From the NCBI GenBank assembly GCA_943371005.1, contig CALRTB020000008.1, positions 1 through 64,000 on the forward strand: a stretch of 64,000 nt of DNA, written 5' to 3'. This DNA comes from MRBY01 sp943371005 (GTDB lineage: Bacteria; Cyanobacteriota; Cyanobacteriia; Cyanobacteriales; MRBY01). A model generated the notes under the pieces. The model saw nothing but the letters and a program-made list of their open reading frames with translations. It was not told where the DNA came from and searched no databases. This document shows, piece by piece, positions 8,473 through 16,975 of this stretch; position 1 is the stretch's first letter; each line of letters opens with the position of its first letter. Both the position numbers and the translations under genes were made by a program.

Positions 8473-8558
8473 CCAGGAAGTAACTTGTTCCTCGCACCTC
8501 CTTCAAGGGAATCACCTTCCGCCCTTTGGGCACCTCCCTTAATGGAGGATGTTCCTGG
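8473..8558. repeat. Structured inverted-repeat element (terminator or small dispersed repeat)
   Basis: Three nested arms are present: CCAGGAA (8473-8479) with TTCCTGG (8552-8558); CCTCCTTCAAGGGA (8497-8510) with TCCCTTAATGGAGG (8535-8548), 12 of 14 pairing; and GCCC-TTT-GGGC (8521-8531). The motif GCACCTCC occurs in both halves. The outer arm is followed by GTTTTTGG, so the element can terminate the upstream gene, but it is larger and more ornate than needed. It resembles small mobile or REP-like elements of cyanobacteria; whether it is dispersed is unknown from one window. Confidence 0.6.
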
Positions 8559-8613
8559 GTTTTTGGCAAAACGTTTATACTGACATTTCTCACGCCCTAT
8601 ATCCACAAACAAT

Positions 8614-9057
8614 ATGGAAGTCCAATTTCGCGAATTTTCCCCCTTCGACCTCTGGATTTGGTTGGAGTTTGACCATGTGCCTTCAGAAACAGAAAAACAA
8701 TATGTCGAAGAGCTATTTGACTCTTGGTTTTACATCGGGAAATTGGGGGGATTTAATGCAGAGAATCTCCAGATCCAAGAAACTGGGGTAGATATCAGCT
8801 ATCTCACCTACGACGAAGACCTGGCGGATAATGTTCTGATGGCCCCAATGCACAATAAAGGAGACTTTGAATACGAAGGCATTTGGGGGCGCTGCTGGTT
8901 TGACTTGGGAACGAGTGATCTCCTTGCTTTGGATGTTTTGGTCAATGCCCTGAAGCAATTAAGCAAAGATTTTGTGGATCTGCGCCGTATTGTGGTGGGG
9001 GGTGAAAACGAAGATTGGCCCATCGAACGGGATGAAGCCGACAGTTGGTATGCATAG
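8614..9057 (+). CDS. Conserved cyanobacterial/plastid protein (DUF3531-like)
   Basis: The protein has 147 residues, is soluble and acidic, and has no signal peptide. It starts MEVQFREFSPFDLWIWLEF, rich in aromatic residues, and ends with LRRIVVGGENEDWPIERDE. The length and this opening match the DUF3531 family found in cyanobacteria and plants; the assignment is from memory of the family. The function is unknown. Its stop overlaps the start of the RibD-C gene by 8 bases (ATGCATAG), which implies translational coupling, so a link to flavin or pterin reduction is possible but unproven. Confidence 0.7.
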   Translation: MEVQFREFSPFDLWIWLEFDHVPSETEKQYVEELFDSWFYIGKLGGFNAENLQIQETGVDISYLTYDEDLADNVLMAPMHNKGDFEYEGIWGRCWFDLGTSDLLALDVLVNALKQLSKDFVDLRRIVVGGENEDWPIERDEADSWYA

Positions 9058-9724
9058 GCAGCGGCCCCAGGTGATAGCGATCGCCGCCATGAGTGCTGAC
9101 GGTAAAATTGCAGACTATAGTGGTGCCCCAGCGCGGTTTCCTTCGGCCCAAGATAAGGCCCACTTGGAGCGGTTGATTGCCCAGATGGATGCGGTTCTGT
9201 TTGGGGCCAATACCCTCCGCGCCTATGGCACTAGCCTGCCGATTGGCGATCGCCACCTGTTGCAACAACGCCAAGAACGTCACCAACCGCCCCAACCAAT
9301 TCACTTTGTTTGTTCTCGCTCCGGGAATCTTCCCGAAGATTTACCCTTCTTTAAACAACCTCTCCGCCGGGGTCTCTTGACCGCCCCAGGACAGCTCCCC
9401 CGGTGGGCCAAATTTCCGGGCTTTGAGCAAGTGCTTGCTTTAGATCCAGCCGGAACTTGGCAACCAACTCTCACTGAATTTAGACAACAAGGCATCAAAA
9501 AATTAGGTCTTTTGGGCGGAGGAAGTCTTATCGCGAGCTTCGCCGAACAGGGCTACTTAGATGAACTGTGGCTAACGGTCTGTCCCGTTTTGCTCGGCGG
9601 AACATCAGCCCCCACCCCCATGGAGGGCAATGGTTTTTTACAAACGGCGGGTTTGAGCCTCGAACTTCTGGGATATGAGGCGATCGCCTCGGAATTATTT
9701 CTCCATTACCGCGTGAAACAATAA
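9050..9724 (+). CDS. RibD C-terminal-domain reductase (DHFR-like fold)
   Basis: The protein has 224 residues. It consists only of the RibD_C / pyrimidine reductase domain: VIAIAAMSADGKIAD near the start, then a predicted NADPH region (VLFGANTLRAYG), KLGLLGGGSLIASF, and ELWLTVCPVLLGG near the C-terminus. The N-terminal deaminase domain of bifunctional RibD/RibG is absent, so it could be a stand-alone 5-amino-6-ribosylamino-uracil 5'-phosphate reductase or a reductase of other substrate. The ATG at 9050 overlaps the preceding gene; a longer frame exists upstream but runs inside that gene. An ABC ATPase follows 29 bp later. Confidence 0.8.
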   Translation: MHRQRPQVIAIAAMSADGKIADYSGAPARFPSAQDKAHLERLIAQMDAVLFGANTLRAYGTSLPIGDRHLLQQRQERHQPPQPIHFVCSRSGNLPEDLPFFKQPLRRGLLTAPGQLPRWAKFPGFEQVLALDPAGTWQPTLTEFRQQGIKKLGLLGGGSLIASFAEQGYLDELWLTVCPVLLGGTSAPTPMEGNGFLQTAGLSLELLGYEAIASELFLHYRVKQ

Positions 9725-9753
9725 CAGCAGCACTTTGTACTCTGGCACCATCC

Positions 9754-10485
9754 ATGGCGATTTTAACGGTTGAACAACTCACCCTGACCCTTGGGCCTCG
9801 GGATATTCTCCGGGACATTTCCTTTACCCTAGAGCCTGGCGATCGCCTGGTGTTGGTGGGGCCATCGGGTTCCGGCAAAACCACCCTCCTCCACTGCCTC
9901 AACCAACTCCAAAATCCCACCACAGGCCGCCTCACTTTCCAAGGCCAATCATACAGTGTCTATAATCCCGTTGTTCTGCGGCAACACATTGCCCTCGTGC
10001 CCCAGGAGTCGCGCCTTCTCGGCATGACTGTCAAGGACGCCTTATGGTATCCACTCCAGTTGCGGAAACAATCAGCCCCAACCATTCGCAAACATTGGCA
10101 ACAGTGGCAAGATCAACTGGATATTCCCCCAGAATGGTTAGACCGCCACGAAGCACTCCTATCCGGTGGCCAAAAACAATGGGTGGCGATCGCCAGGGCA
10201 CTCTTCTGTGAACCCCAAATTCTCCTCCTAGACGAACCCACCGCCGCCCTAGATTTAGGTCGTATTCAAACTCTAATTGCTCTGTTGTTAAAGTATCAGG
10301 CCCAACACAATATTCCCTTGGTCATTTCTACCCACAACCTAGACTTTGCTCAGCAACTTGCAACGAAATTGCTCTACCTCGACCAAGGCCAAATCAAGCA
10401 CCACAGCGACAATTCCCTAATGCCTTGGTCAGTAATCCAGCAAACCCTCCAAAGTCGTCAATCCGCCAATACCGAAGCTTGGTGA
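9754..10485 (+). CDS. ABC transporter ATP-binding protein
   Basis: The protein has 243 residues with a complete nucleotide-binding domain: Walker A GPSGSGKT (about residues 37-44), Q-loop in VPQESRLLG (about 86-94), signature LSGGQKQ (about 140-146), Walker B ILLLDEPTAALD (about 162-173) and the H-loop STHNL (about 196-200). It powers transport across the inner membrane when paired with a permease. No permease gene lies next to it. The overall size and the LLGMTVKDAL stretch resemble the FetA/YbbL-type or polar-amino-acid ATPases, but I cannot assign a substrate. It probably belongs to the plus-strand operon beginning at 8614 and ends 6 bp before a convergent regulator gene. Confidence 0.85.
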   Translation: MAILTVEQLTLTLGPRDILRDISFTLEPGDRLVLVGPSGSGKTTLLHCLNQLQNPTTGRLTFQGQSYSVYNPVVLRQHIALVPQESRLLGMTVKDALWYPLQLRKQSAPTIRKHWQQWQDQLDIPPEWLDRHEALLSGGQKQWVAIARALFCEPQILLLDEPTAALDLGRIQTLIALLLKYQAQHNIPLVISTHNLDFAQQLATKLLYLDQGQIKHHSDNSLMPWSVIQQTLQSRQSANTEAW

Positions 10486-10491
10486 CGACCT

Positions 10492-11292
10492 TTAACCCTG
10501 GTTCACGAGTTCACGAATGGGTGTCCGGGTTTTGATTTTTGGGTGGCTGGAGCGAGCTGGCGTTGCAGCAGGTTCTAAAGTTGCATTGCCATTACCGAGA
10601 CTAGACCCAATTCCGTCCAGGTTGAAACGATAACCCACATTACGCACCGTTTGAATCAAATTGGGCTGACGCGGATCCTGTTCAATTTTTTTCCGCAGGG
10701 ACAACACATGGGTGTCGATGGTGCGGGGGTTATCAATGGCATCTGGCCAAGCCCGTCGCAGTAATTCCGAGCGACTGAGGGGTTCTCCATTGGCCTGGGC
10801 GAGCACATACAACAAACTAAATTCTTGGGGCGTTAAATCAATGAACAGACCCCGGAATTGTACCCGTCGCTGCACAAGATCAATGCGCAACTCACCATAA
10901 TCAAGTTGGAGGGGCGCACTCACGGCCCGAATCCGCCGCGTCAAGGCTTCTACCCGTGCTAAAAGCTCTTGCATCCCAAAGGGCTTGGTTAAATAATCAT
11001 CGGCCCCGGCCTTTAACCCTGCAACGACATCTTTTTCTGTGTTTTTCGCCGACAAAATAAGCACAATTGCCTGGGTGTTTTGGCGTAACCAACGACAGAG
11101 TTCGAGGCCATCACCGTCTGGCAATTCCGAGTCTAGGAGAACCAAAGCGGGCATGTGCTGTTCAAAGACGCGCCGTGATTGGTTGAGATTGGCAGCTTGG
11201 TAAATGGCATAGTTGGCTTGTTGGAGATGCCACCCAAGCAGTGACCTCAAGTGGGGATTTCCTTCGATGATGGCAACAGAGATTAAAGTCAC
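10492..11292 (-). CDS. OmpR-family response regulator with an atypical receiver (NblR-like candidate)
   Basis: The protein has 266 residues. The receiver (about 1-120) keeps the phospho-acceptor D54 in LLDSELPDGDG and K103 in LTKPFG. The usual N-terminal acidic pair that binds Mg2+ is reduced to E10-G11 (IIEGNP), which would weaken canonical phosphorylation. A winged-helix DNA-binding domain follows (about 128-225; LTPQEFSLLYVLA, TIDTHVLSLRKKIEQD, VRNVGYRFN) and then a Ser/Pro/Arg tail. The atypical nitrogen-starvation regulator NblR is described as working independently of phosphorylation, and the NtcA-type promoter upstream fits such a role. Other NtcA-controlled OmpR regulators such as NrrA are alternatives. 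No histidine kinase is adjacent. Confidence 0.8.
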   Translation of the reverse strand: MTLISVAIIEGNPHLRSLLGWHLQQANYAIYQAANLNQSRRVFEQHMPALVLLDSELPDGDGLELCRWLRQNTQAIVLILSAKNTEKDVVAGLKAGADDYLTKPFGMQELLARVEALTRRIRAVSAPLQLDYGELRIDLVQRRVQFRGLFIDLTPQEFSLLYVLAQANGEPLSRSELLRRAWPDAIDNPRTIDTHVLSLRKKIEQDPRQPNLIQTVRNVGYRFNLDGIGSSLGNGNATLEPAATPARSSHPKIKTRTPIRELVNQG

Positions 11293-11324
11293 GATGGTTT
11301 GACTTCCTTGCGATTGTTGCTCCT

Positions 11325-11366
11325 ACGTTAACAAAGTTAATGTCAACAGATTGTAACCCTGGTTAC
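11325..11366 (-). promoter_or_regulatory. NtcA-activated (class II) promoter
   Basis: The palindrome GTAAC-CAGG-GTTAC (minus reading; 11353-11366) is a perfect GTA-N8-TAC NtcA box. It is followed after exactly 22 bases by TAACGT (11325-11330), which fits TAN3T. The consensus for NtcA-activated promoters is GTAN8TAC-N20-24-TAN3T. The gene begins 32 bases further on. This predicts induction of the response regulator under nitrogen limitation (2-oxoglutarate signalling). Confidence 0.8.
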
Positions 11367-11511
11367 GTCTTAACTGTTTCTTTGGACTCAATCAATTGCG
11401 GGAAATCACAATCTTAAAAATTCACCTAAATGGATCATGTATCTTAATGATTATTTAAGCTTAACTTGATAGAAAAAAGCGAAAGAAGGAAGTCAAACAC
11501 CATCATTTTAG

Positions 11512-11862
11512 TTACAGAATATGGATGATAAAAGGGTAACGATATTCTGTGGCTGGATTGCCGAGGATTTTTAAAATCGCCAAAATTGGCATCACAAAGC
11601 TCAGGAGCAGTAGGGGAATAGCCAGAACGATCGCGATGGGAATCAGGATTACGGTAGCCGCGCAAAAACCGGCGATCGCCCAACCAATCCAGAGGTTTAG
11701 GTGAAGATTGAGAGATTCTTTTGCATTGGCCTTAACGACGGGATCTTCGCTCACAAATAATAGGGCCACCGGAATCCCAATGGAGACAAATGTATAGTTA
11801 ATAAAAATGGCTCCGTGGCAGAGGCTGGAAAAAAGTTTTCTTTTATCGGGATCAAAGGTCAT
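11512..11862 (-). CDS. DUF4870 / Tic20-like small membrane protein
   Basis: The protein has 116 residues with about four hydrophobic segments: IFINYTFVSIGIPVALLFV, LWIGWAIAGFCAATVILI and VLAIPLLLLSFVMPILAIL are the clear ones. The signature NAKESLNLHLN (about residues 45-55) is that of the DUF4870 family, small integral membrane proteins distantly related to Tic20. A good AGGAG precedes the ATG. The function is unknown. It lies between the response regulator and a TM2-domain gene on the same strand, with about 100 bp between the two membrane-protein genes. Confidence 0.75.
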   Translation of the reverse strand: MTFDPDKRKLFSSLCHGAIFINYTFVSIGIPVALLFVSEDPVVKANAKESLNLHLNLWIGWAIAGFCAATVILIPIAIVLAIPLLLLSFVMPILAILKILGNPATEYRYPFIIHIL

Positions 11863-11958
11863 TGCTTTAATTCTCCTGGATTTAATAAAGTTGTGTTTTT
11901 TAAATCCAGGTTAAATTGTTGTTATGAATGTTACGCTTTGAAATCACGAAGACATCCA

Positions 11959-12510
11959 TTAGTTGTCTAAACGATAAACAATTTTGCCATCGGTAGCACG
12001 ATTCGTCACTTGTAAAAATTCTGCCCGCACCAAGTTTTCTAGGTGAGATTCGAGGATGTTTCTTGGGACTTCTTCAATTTCAAGGAAGCAGTCTAGGAGG
12101 GTAACTTCACCTTTGGTTTGGCAAAATTTAAGAATGCGGCGATCAAGGGCTTCTTTGGCAATGTTTTGATCAACAGGTGTATCTGGGGCCAAACTGGGGA
12201 TCACATTCTGCTGGTTGGCGGCGATCGCCTGATCCCCAATATTCACAATTACCTGGGGTGGGGCCGCGTTGCGGGTCAAGCGTTTAGACTCGTATCCCAT
12301 GAGGGCTTTGGTGTTGTATTTCTGGTCGAAGTCATCCTGGGACATACTGACCAGCACGATTGCTTCGACAAAGCCGACGATGGTGGGAATATAAGTCCAG
12401 AAAAAGATAGCGTAGATAATCCCCCAGCCGATTTCCCCTAAATAGAATTTATGCCCCCCCACACCACCGAGGAAAAAGGCTAACACTGCGGCTGTACTTT
12501 TCTGTCTCAT
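11959..12510 (-). CDS. TM2-domain membrane protein with a C-terminal cytoplasmic domain
   Basis: The protein has 183 residues. The N-terminal 65 residues are a TM2 domain: two membrane helices joined by a short turn, with the hallmark FFLGGVGGHKFYLG at the first helix and a DxF/DFD-type turn (SQDDFDQKYN) after the second. The remaining 110 residues are soluble; their last part (LDRRILKFCQTKGEVTLLD to NLVRAEFLQV) looks like a winged-helix-type domain, by pattern only. The role is unknown. It starts about 90 bp downstream of pheS on the same strand. Confidence 0.75.
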   Translation of the reverse strand: MRQKSTAAVLAFFLGGVGGHKFYLGEIGWGIIYAIFFWTYIPTIVGFVEAIVLVSMSQDDFDQKYNTKALMGYESKRLTRNAAPPQVIVNIGDQAIAANQQNVIPSLAPDTPVDQNIAKEALDRRILKFCQTKGEVTLLDCFLEIEEVPRNILESHLENLVRAEFLQVTNRATDGKIVYRLDN

Positions 12511-12599
12511 GCAGGGTTCTTGGTCATACTAAGCGGACATTGGCAATCAACCAGGCGATCGCCTTTCCCCCTATTGTAGAAACCCCAGCTTAAAACGGC

Positions 12600-13607
12600 C
12601 TAGAACTGACGCAAAAAGCGTAGATCACTGTTGTATAAACGGCGAATATCATCGAGCTTATGCAAGACCATGGCAAAGCGCTCTACCCCCAGCCCGGCCG
12701 CAAAACCGGTATAAACTTCCGGGTCATAACCAACGGCCTTGAGCACATTGGGATCAACCATGCCGCAGCCCATTACTTCTAGCCATTTACCCTGCCATTT
12801 CACATCCACTTCGGCGGAGGGTTCAGTAAAGGGGAAGTAGCTGGCCCGGAAAGTCACCTCAAGATCTTCACCAAACATTTGCCGCAAAAATTCCTTGAGG
12901 GTGCCTTTGAGATCGGTGAATTTCAAGTTCTTATCAATCGCCAGGAGTTCAATCTGGTGGAACACAGCGGAGTGGGTGGCATCGACGGTATCGCGACGGT
13001 AAACGCGGCCAGGGGCAACGATTCTCAAAGGGGGTTCGTTTTGTTCCATGTGGCGGATCTGCACCGAGGAAGTGTGGGTGCGTAACAGGCGATCGCCAGG
13101 CAGATAAAAGGTATCCTGCATGTCCCGGGCGGGGTGATCAGCAGGAGTATTTAATGCTTCGAAGTTGTAATAGTCCGTCTCAATTTGGGGGCCTTCGGCG
13201 ACGGTATAGCCCATGCCCACAAAAATATCTAGGACCCGGTCGATGGTGCTCTGGAGCGGGTGCATTTTTCCTAGGGGACGACCGACACCGGGCATGGTCA
13301 CATCGAGGGTTTCAGCCTTGAGTTGGGCTTCGATTTTTGCCTTTTGGAGAGCATCAAGCTTAGCATCGAGATCCCCCTGGAGGGCTTCTTTAACTTGGTT
13401 GGCGATCGCCCCGATTTTTGGCCGTTCTTCAGCGGAGAGTTTGCCCATACCCCGGAGGATTTGGGACAGTTGACCCTTCTTGCCGAGGTAGTTGACCCGC
13501 AATTTTTCGAGGGCGTCGAGATCTGTCGCCGTGGCGATCGCGCCGGTGGCTTTCTGTTGGAGCGTTTGCAAATCAGATTCGATTTGGGTCAAAGTAGAAG
13601 TGGTCAT
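12600..13607 (-). CDS. pheS: Phenylalanyl-tRNA synthetase alpha subunit
   Basis: The 335 residues are the normal bacterial PheS length. The N-terminal coiled coil (about 1-85) binds tRNA-Phe. The class II catalytic core follows: motif 1 around HPLQSTIDRVLDIFVGMGY, motif 2 with RVYRRDTVDATHSAVFHQIE split across about residues 200-222, and motif 3 GLGVERFAMV near residue 312. It charges tRNA-Phe as an alpha2-beta2 enzyme; pheT is not in this window, which is usual in cyanobacteria. It is divergent from surE across 100 bp. Enzyme identity is secure. Confidence 0.97.
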   Translation of the reverse strand: MTTSTLTQIESDLQTLQQKATGAIATATDLDALEKLRVNYLGKKGQLSQILRGMGKLSAEERPKIGAIANQVKEALQGDLDAKLDALQKAKIEAQLKAETLDVTMPGVGRPLGKMHPLQSTIDRVLDIFVGMGYTVAEGPQIETDYYNFEALNTPADHPARDMQDTFYLPGDRLLRTHTSSVQIRHMEQNEPPLRIVAPGRVYRRDTVDATHSAVFHQIELLAIDKNLKFTDLKGTLKEFLRQMFGEDLEVTFRASYFPFTEPSAEVDVKWQGKWLEVMGCGMVDPNVLKAVGYDPEVYTGFAAGLGVERFAMVLHKLDDIRRLYNSDLRFLRQF

Positions 13608-13707
13608 GCCAAAAATAGTGCGACTAAACTTGTTTCGATGGTGAAGACCCTAACAGTTTAAACCGTCCTTGATTATAAAAAAACGTCAATTTTTTTACCA
13701 GGAACCC

Positions 13708-14541
13708 ATGACACCTGCTACGCCGCTGAATTTATTAATCAGTAACGATGATGGCATCTCCGCCCTGGGGATCCGCACCCTTGCCAATACCCTTGCCGAA
13801 GCAGGTCACCAAGTCACCGTTGTTTGTCCTGACCGGGAACGGTCTGCCACAGGGCATGGTTTAACGCTCCACCGCCCGATCCGCACTGAAATTGTCGAAG
13901 GGATCTTTGATCCCCGTGTCACTGCCTGGAGTTGTTCTGGTACGCCATCGGATTGTGTCAAATTTGCCCTCAGTGCCGTCCTCAAGGAGCGCCCTGATTT
14001 TGTCCTTTCTGGCATTAACCATGGCTCTAATCTAGGGACTGATGTCCTGTATTCTGGGACGGTTTCGGCAGCGATGGAAGGGTTATTAGAAGGCATCCAC
14101 AGCATCGCCTTTAGTCTCGCTGATTACACCAGCCATAATTTTCAACCTGCCGCTGATTTTTCGGTCAAGCTTCTCTGTCAACTAATGGAAAAACGCCCCC
14201 ACTGGGCTAATGCCAACCAGGATGCGCCAGTTTTGTTGAATATCAATGTGCCCAACCTGACGAAGGAGGAAATTGCTGGGGTAAAAATTACGCGCCAGGG
14301 GTTGCGCCGTTACATCGAGCAATTTCAGAAACGCCAAGATCCGCGCGGCAAAACCTATTACTGGCTGTCTGGGGAAGTAATCGAAGAATTACCCCAACCG
14401 GATGAGCCGAATATTCCTTTAGATTTTCCGACGGATGTAGAGGCGATCGCCGCTGGCTACATTACCATCACACCTTTGCAGTACATCATGAATGATCTCA
14501 ATCGCATTCAGACCCTTGCCCAGGAGGATTGGCAGATTTAA
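13708..14541 (+). CDS. surE: 5'/3'-nucleotidase SurE
   Basis: The protein has 277 residues. The metal site is visible at once: LLISNDDG (D12, D13 region) at the N-terminus, then SATGHGLT and SGINHGSNLG (about 100-109), all hallmarks of SurE. It dephosphorylates nucleoside monophosphates and exopolyphosphate. I take the ATG at 13708, which has AGGAA five bases upstream; an in-frame ATT-rich extension to 13669 has no ribosome site. It ends 14 bp from the convergent LptD-like gene, leaving no room for a separate terminator. Confidence 0.95.
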   Translation: MTPATPLNLLISNDDGISALGIRTLANTLAEAGHQVTVVCPDRERSATGHGLTLHRPIRTEIVEGIFDPRVTAWSCSGTPSDCVKFALSAVLKERPDFVLSGINHGSNLGTDVLYSGTVSAAMEGLLEGIHSIAFSLADYTSHNFQPAADFSVKLLCQLMEKRPHWANANQDAPVLLNINVPNLTKEEIAGVKITRQGLRRYIEQFQKRQDPRGKTYYWLSGEVIEELPQPDEPNIPLDFPTDVEAIAAGYITITPLQYIMNDLNRIQTLAQEDWQI

Positions 14542-14555
14542 GCTCCATGAATTTG

Positions 14556-16715
14556 TTAGGGGGTTACCCCATCGTTGACAGGCCGAATTTCCTCGTTGGT
14601 AAAGGGATCTGTGGAGCCGTTCCAATTGAAGCTATTGATCGTGATATTCACTGAACCAATTTCCAAGACGGGATTGTAGCGTAAGAGTACCCCATGGGTG
14701 CGACGGCTATATTCAAGGAAATAATCGGTGCTAATGGCTTCTTCACGATCAAGGTTGATCGCCGTCTGGAAGCCAACCCGAAAGGGGCCATAAAGTTGTT
14801 GGGTCAGGCCAAATTCGAGGGTGCGCTGGTCAACGGCCCGGTCAAAAAGAAATGGAGACAATTCATCACTGAGGACGCTATTGGTGTAGCTGAGGTTAAA
14901 ACCCGTGTAATCAAAACTGTTCCCGGCAAAGCGACCAAATTGACCTTCGATGCCGATTTTTCCCCGGAGAGAATTTTGGCGATCGCCATTGCTATAGACC
15001 CCGGCTACCCCCTGCAACCCCGTCACCAGAGAAACATAGGGGACAATGGGCCTCGGACTGTACCGTAACCCTTCAAAGCGAGTCGGCGGCAGCGGTTCAC
15101 CCCTCCAAAGGGGGAAACGATGGTCGAGGTTAAAGGAGCCTTGGTAGCGAGTCAGGTTAACTTGATCTTCACTCACCCCAGGTTCTAATAATTCTGGGCG
15201 GTCAGTATCGGCGTCGATATTTTGCACACTGGTCTGAAAATCCACCCCAAAGCCGGAATCTCCCAGAATATAGCGGGGCGATCGCAACACAATCCCAAAG
15301 CTGCGTTGTACCCGCTGAAAACCGAGAGAACCATTGAAAAGGCGATCGCGGTAGTTGAATTCCTGACTAAGGCGAAAAGGATTAGCTAAATTACCGAGCT
15401 GCTGTTCGAGGCGCAAATTTAACTCGAGTTTATCTTCGAAATTATCCAGCTTGAGATTTTCTAGGGAACCCCGGGCCGCAAATGACACCCGCGGATTAAA
15501 GCGATAGTCAAACTGACTGGTCACCGCAAACAGCCCAGGGGCTAAGATTTCTCCGGCATCATCATCTTCTGTTTCTGCGAGGATCGTATCCGGGAACCAA
15601 GCCTTCTGGAGGAGATATTGGGGCGTCACCGTCCAGCGGCCCTGGGCACTGCGATAGAGGGAAAAACGTCGCTGTAGGAATAAGCCCCCTCGTTCTTCAT
15701 CGTCGTAGCCAAAGGAAACCTGACTAAAAATCCCCTCGTCGGATTCGCCAAAGCGAAAGGTACGCGGAAATACGGGCAAAGAAACATTGTTATCAATGAC
15801 GAGGCGGGTTTTGGTGGTGACAAGCTCGTCGTTAAATTCGTCTACTTTTTGATAAGTCGCCGTGTCTGCTACTAGCTGTAGTTCCGGTGGCGAAAAGGGA
15901 TCATTGGTAATGCTGATATTTTTAGCTTCCCAGCGATCGCCGACAAATTCCACTGACTCAGCCCGGAAGCGCACTCGATTGATGGTATTGCTTTGGGAAT
16001 CAATGTCACGGGTGCCAATATCGCGCCCACTCCCCAGGACAAAACTGATCCCTTCTTCGCCCATGACCTCCGTTGCGGGTTGATTGAGCAAAAGTCGTTC
16101 ATTCAAAAGTACCGCCGGATTGCTACTGACTCCAAAACGTGTGGGCCGCATCCCCAGGTCTTGATCTAAGGTCGTTTGAGAAATTTCCCCTTCTGCCTGT
16201 TGGATTTGGCCACGATTTTGCACAAAGAAATAGGTGAATTGTTCCCCCTGCAAAATTTGTTGCCCCCGACGCAGGGCGACATCTCCTTTGGCGATCGCCA
16301 ATTTGCTGTTGAGATTAATCTGGAGTTGGTCGGCACTGAGAACGGCTTCCTGGAATCGGACAATCACATTCCCCATGGCCGTCACCACTTGGGTTTGCTC
16401 ATTATATTCTTGGCGATCGCTGATCACTTCGAGCACCGCTGGGGGAGTAGGGACTGCCTCGACGTCTGTGGTTTCCTCGGTCGGAGCCGCTTCTAAGGAA
16501 AATTGCTGCTGCTGGCCGGTACGGTCTTGAATTTGAATTTCGCCATAGTTCATTTCCCCTTCCAGCTCAATTTCCTGGGCCTCTACGCCCCCTGGTAATT
16601 GCGCCATTGGTGAGCCTTGGCCCGTCTGCATCAACGGCTCTGCCACCACAGGCATCACAGCACAATTCAATGTACAAAGGACGGCGATCGCAGACATAAC
16701 AGTACTCACCTGCAA
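14556..16715 (-). CDS. LptD/OstA-like outer-membrane assembly protein (DUF3769)
   Basis: The protein has 719 residues. It has a signal peptide (cleavage near VVAEP) and a periplasmic OstA/LptA-like beta-jellyroll domain (about 90-200; LEVISDRQEYNEQTQVVTA, ADQLQINLNSKLAIAKGDV-type repeats). A long C-terminal part of alternating polar/aromatic strands typical of a 20-plus-strand beta-barrel follows, ending in VNITINSFNWNGS. Cyanobacteria carry this architecture as DUF3769 in place of canonical LptD; it should insert lipopolysaccharide into the outer leaflet. Strand composition and architecture support this, but the barrel topology is inferred. It shares a promoter region of 260 bp with divergent rplU. 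Confidence 0.8.
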   Translation of the reverse strand: MQVSTVMSAIAVLCTLNCAVMPVVAEPLMQTGQGSPMAQLPGGVEAQEIELEGEMNYGEIQIQDRTGQQQQFSLEAAPTEETTDVEAVPTPPAVLEVISDRQEYNEQTQVVTAMGNVIVRFQEAVLSADQLQINLNSKLAIAKGDVALRRGQQILQGEQFTYFFVQNRGQIQQAEGEISQTTLDQDLGMRPTRFGVSSNPAVLLNERLLLNQPATEVMGEEGISFVLGSGRDIGTRDIDSQSNTINRVRFRAESVEFVGDRWEAKNISITNDPFSPPELQLVADTATYQKVDEFNDELVTTKTRLVIDNNVSLPVFPRTFRFGESDEGIFSQVSFGYDDEERGGLFLQRRFSLYRSAQGRWTVTPQYLLQKAWFPDTILAETEDDDAGEILAPGLFAVTSQFDYRFNPRVSFAARGSLENLKLDNFEDKLELNLRLEQQLGNLANPFRLSQEFNYRDRLFNGSLGFQRVQRSFGIVLRSPRYILGDSGFGVDFQTSVQNIDADTDRPELLEPGVSEDQVNLTRYQGSFNLDHRFPLWRGEPLPPTRFEGLRYSPRPIVPYVSLVTGLQGVAGVYSNGDRQNSLRGKIGIEGQFGRFAGNSFDYTGFNLSYTNSVLSDELSPFLFDRAVDQRTLEFGLTQQLYGPFRVGFQTAINLDREEAISTDYFLEYSRRTHGVLLRYNPVLEIGSVNITINSFNWNGSTDPFTNEEIRPVNDGVTP

Positions 16716-16975
16716 AGGAAATTACACAAAATCTATCCTAATCCCTAATTTCAGCACCACACGTAATTTTATGTTTTCGGGAAGCGATTCTGTCAGGTGC
16801 CAGGATTTGACGAAACCTACAAATTAAATCTATATTAGATGATTGTGTCTTTATATCCTGCTCGGATCAGGTGACACAGTAAAAATGCGATCGCCAGCCT
16901 TAGTTTTGTGAAACACAAAGACTCAAGCGCGATTGCTACCTGTACGGCAACCCTATAGAAAAAATAATATTTTTT
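16716..16975 (+). promoter_or_regulatory. Divergent spacer and leader upstream of rplU
   Basis: The 260-bp spacer separates lptD-like and rplU. It holds a small hairpin (TTTGTG-AA-CACAAA near 16903-16917) and, 30 bases before rplU, a possible -10 TATAGA. No -35 at the correct distance is convincing. No reading frame or RNA gene is recognisable. Confidence 0.3.
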
